Made by a program: the position numbers and the translations under genes. From positions 16,569-80,568 of the forward strand of contig NZ_JACEFC010000003.1 of the NCBI RefSeq assembly GCF_014180715.1: DNA of 64,000 nucleotides, written 5' to 3'. This stretch comes from Nocardioides stalactiti. Its GTDB lineage: Bacteria; Actinomycetota; Actinomycetes; Propionibacteriales; Nocardioidaceae. Below, one piece after another: positions 62,967 to 64,000 of this stretch; within the stretch, counting starts at the first letter, position 1, and each line of letters opens with the position of its first letter. The notes beneath the pieces are model-generated. The model saw only the letters and a list, made by a program, of their open reading frames with translations. It was not told the DNA's origin and made no database searches.

Positions 62967-63790
62967 CGATCCAGATGATTGGTGCGGCATTGGGGTGCTT
63001 CAGGGACGGTTGGCACTGGGCGGTTGCGCCCGGTGTTGGCGGTCGGGCTCCGGTTCCCGAAGGCCGTCGTGGTCTTTTGGGCCCTGGCCGCGGGCGCTGA
63101 CGTTCTTGGTGGCGCACGTCATCCCTGAAGAGGCGGGGACTGTCAAGAGCGGGCCGGCCTTCTGTTGCCCTCGACCCGGAGTAGCTGGGCGCGACGAGAA
63201 GGCGGGGGTCAAGGCCCGGGCGTAGCCCGATCGCGAAGCGGCCGTCAGGGCCTTGAGGCCGTCGCCGTTCGGCGTGTCAACGCCCGGTCGAGAATTGACC
63301 CCTTTCCGTCGGGCGGGTTCGACGCTCCGGGATCAGTTTTCAACCGGCGCTGACACGGCGCCAGAATGTCCGGGATGTCGAGGGTAGCGAATCTCCTCGC
63401 TCGGTTATCGCGGGATCTTGGTGGGCAACTTGGCTCGCATCAGGGCCGGTGCTTGCCGGTGGGAGCAGGCCGGGTGGCTGCTCGGTGATCCCTTCGCGGC
63501 GTAGTCGGCCGACAGGGGTCGTGGCCGGGCGGCATGATGGGGTGCGCCAGTCCGGTCGGTCGGGGTCAATCAGCATGTGTCGGATGCTCTCAAGCGTTGT
63601 GTCGAACACAGTCGACGCTAGGTACGCGACATCGGTTCCGCCCAGCGGCGCGGCCACCGTAGATCCAAGCGGGCGCCCCGCGAACCCCTTACGGGCAGAC
63701 TGCGCTCAGCTGTGATCGACGAACGTGGACCCAGGTGATCGCCAGACGCATCCTCAACTCCATAGGCCGATGAGGCCCAATGCAAATGGA
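62967..63790. other. Long region without a supported gene
   Basis: Codon preference is weak in all frames and no domain is seen. The region may hold decayed sequence of the element that carried the excisionase-like gene downstream. Confidence 0.4.
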
Positions 63791-63797
63791 GGAAGTC

Positions 63798-63896
63798 ATG
63801 AAGGACAAACTGTTGTACAGGATTCCGGAGGTCGCCGAACACCTGAACGTCAGTCGCTCCAAAGTGTACGAACGGGTCTGCTGCACGGATAGGTGA
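63798..63896 (+). pseudogene. Truncated excisionase-like HTH gene
   Basis: GGAGGA precedes ATG 63798. The 32 residues KDKLLYRIPEVAEHLNVSRSKVYERV are the first helices of a MerR/excisionase-type DNA-binding domain (helix-turn-helix 17 family). After KVYERV the homology stops and the frame ends in CCTDR. The break coincides with the start of IS-like DNA, so the gene was probably cut by insertion. Confidence 0.75.
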
Positions 63897-64000
63897 CATC
63901 TGATCTGCGTCGATGTGTGTCGACGCTGGAAGGATGTGCACCATGCCGAAGGCGTTTCCCAAGGAGTTCCGCGAGGACGTGATCCGGGTCTATCGCGACT
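63880..64000 (+). mobile_element. Left end of an insertion sequence (probably IS3 family), cut by window edge
   Basis: DNA between the broken HTH gene and the transposase start includes the 7-bp inverted repeat GCGTCGA/TCGACGC (63907-63926). The exact terminal repeat cannot be fixed without the other end. The left boundary is placed where homology to the HTH gene ends. Confidence 0.6.
63943..64000 (+). CDS. IS transposase OrfA-like, N-terminus only
   Basis: ATG 63943 opens MPKAFPKEFREDVIRVYRD, which runs off the window. This N-terminus is typical of IS3-family OrfA proteins with a helix-turn-helix 21/Tnp_1 domain in actinobacteria. AAGGA lies 11 nt upstream. Confidence 0.75.
   Translation, partial: MPKAFPKEFREDVIRVYRD

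Noticed and set aside
62250..63230. Plus-strand frames over and beyond the 62.3 kb TetR gene
   Set aside because: Shadow frames without start context or family similarity.
63340..63657. Minus-strand 105-residue open frame
   Set aside because: Composition is weakly coding but no family could be recognised and no ribosome-binding site is evident; could be decayed mobile DNA.
1..64000. CRISPR arrays, rRNA genes, replication origin
   Set aside because: No regularly spaced direct repeats, rRNA-like blocks or DnaA-box clusters were seen.

Overview
The window looks like chromosomal DNA from a high-GC actinobacterium, most plausibly a Nocardioides-like organism or another Nocardioidaceae/Mycobacteriales-type degrader. 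This is an inference from GC-rich codon use, frequent GTG starts, many 4-nt ATGA/GTGA gene overlaps, an mce lipid-import operon, a wax-ester/triacylglycerol synthase, several cytochromes P450 and many TetR regulators. Almost everything recognisable concerns uptake and breakdown of hydrophobic or amine-containing carbon sources.

Left part (1-19.6 kb). A HepT/MntA toxin-antitoxin pair (1.8-2.8 kb) lies between two decayed copies of a tRNA 3' end plus hairpin. Next come an MFS transporter, a membrane protein and a FAD amine oxidase (3.1-6.7 kb), divergent from a TetR gene. A tight seven-gene operon (15.3 to 7.6 kb, minus strand) encodes an SCP2-like protein, a glutamine-synthetase-like ligase, a class I amidotransferase-type hydrolase, an acyl-CoA synthetase, an enoyl-CoA hydratase, an alcohol dehydrogenase and an aldehyde dehydrogenase. 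Divergent from it, a Baeyer-Villiger-type monooxygenase, an esterase and an acyl-CoA ligase form a coupled operon (15.5-19.6 kb). Ligase, FAD oxidase, aldehyde dehydrogenase and hydrolase reproduce the logic of the gamma-glutamylated amine (Puu) pathway; monooxygenase, esterase and CoA ligase are the logic of ketone-to-ester-to-acid breakdown. The same TTAGTCA/TGACTAA palindromic motif occurs at both divergent promoter regions.

Integration point (19.7-21.6 kb). A 45-nt 3' fragment of a CAU-anticodon tRNA (initiator-type) with its hairpin is followed by a complete tyrosine integrase and then a frameshifted remnant of a second integrase. This looks like one end of an integrated island.

Centre (21.6-36.2 kb). 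An operon of P450, SDR and P450 (minus) diverges from a TetR gene and an MMPL/RND exporter. Then follow a TetR gene, a BtrH-like/transglutaminase-like cysteine enzyme pair, a PlsC acyltransferase, a hotdog thioesterase and a P450, and finally a region of decayed DUF4393- and DUF445-like genes.

The mce locus (36.2-47.5 kb, minus) is an 11-gene operon: GMC oxidoreductase, two YrbE permeases, MceA to MceF and two Mce-associated proteins. It diverges from a PucR regulator, followed by a WS/DGAT.

Right part (50.6-64 kb). A CYP153-type alkane hydroxylase system (2Fe-2S ferredoxin, P450, ferredoxin reductase) runs into acyl-CoA ligase, aldehyde dehydrogenase and SDR genes, with a divergent AraC regulator. 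A TetR-controlled long-chain-type acyl-CoA dehydrogenase, a small unknown protein and a second TetR (paralogue of the one at 25.3 kb) follow. The window ends in an excisionase-like gene that appears to be cut by an IS element whose transposase runs off the end.

The genes together suggest import of hydrophobic substrates (Mce), oxidation by P450, BVMO, GMC and dehydrogenases, CoA activation, beta-oxidation, and storage as wax ester or triacylglycerol. No substrate can be read from sequence alone.
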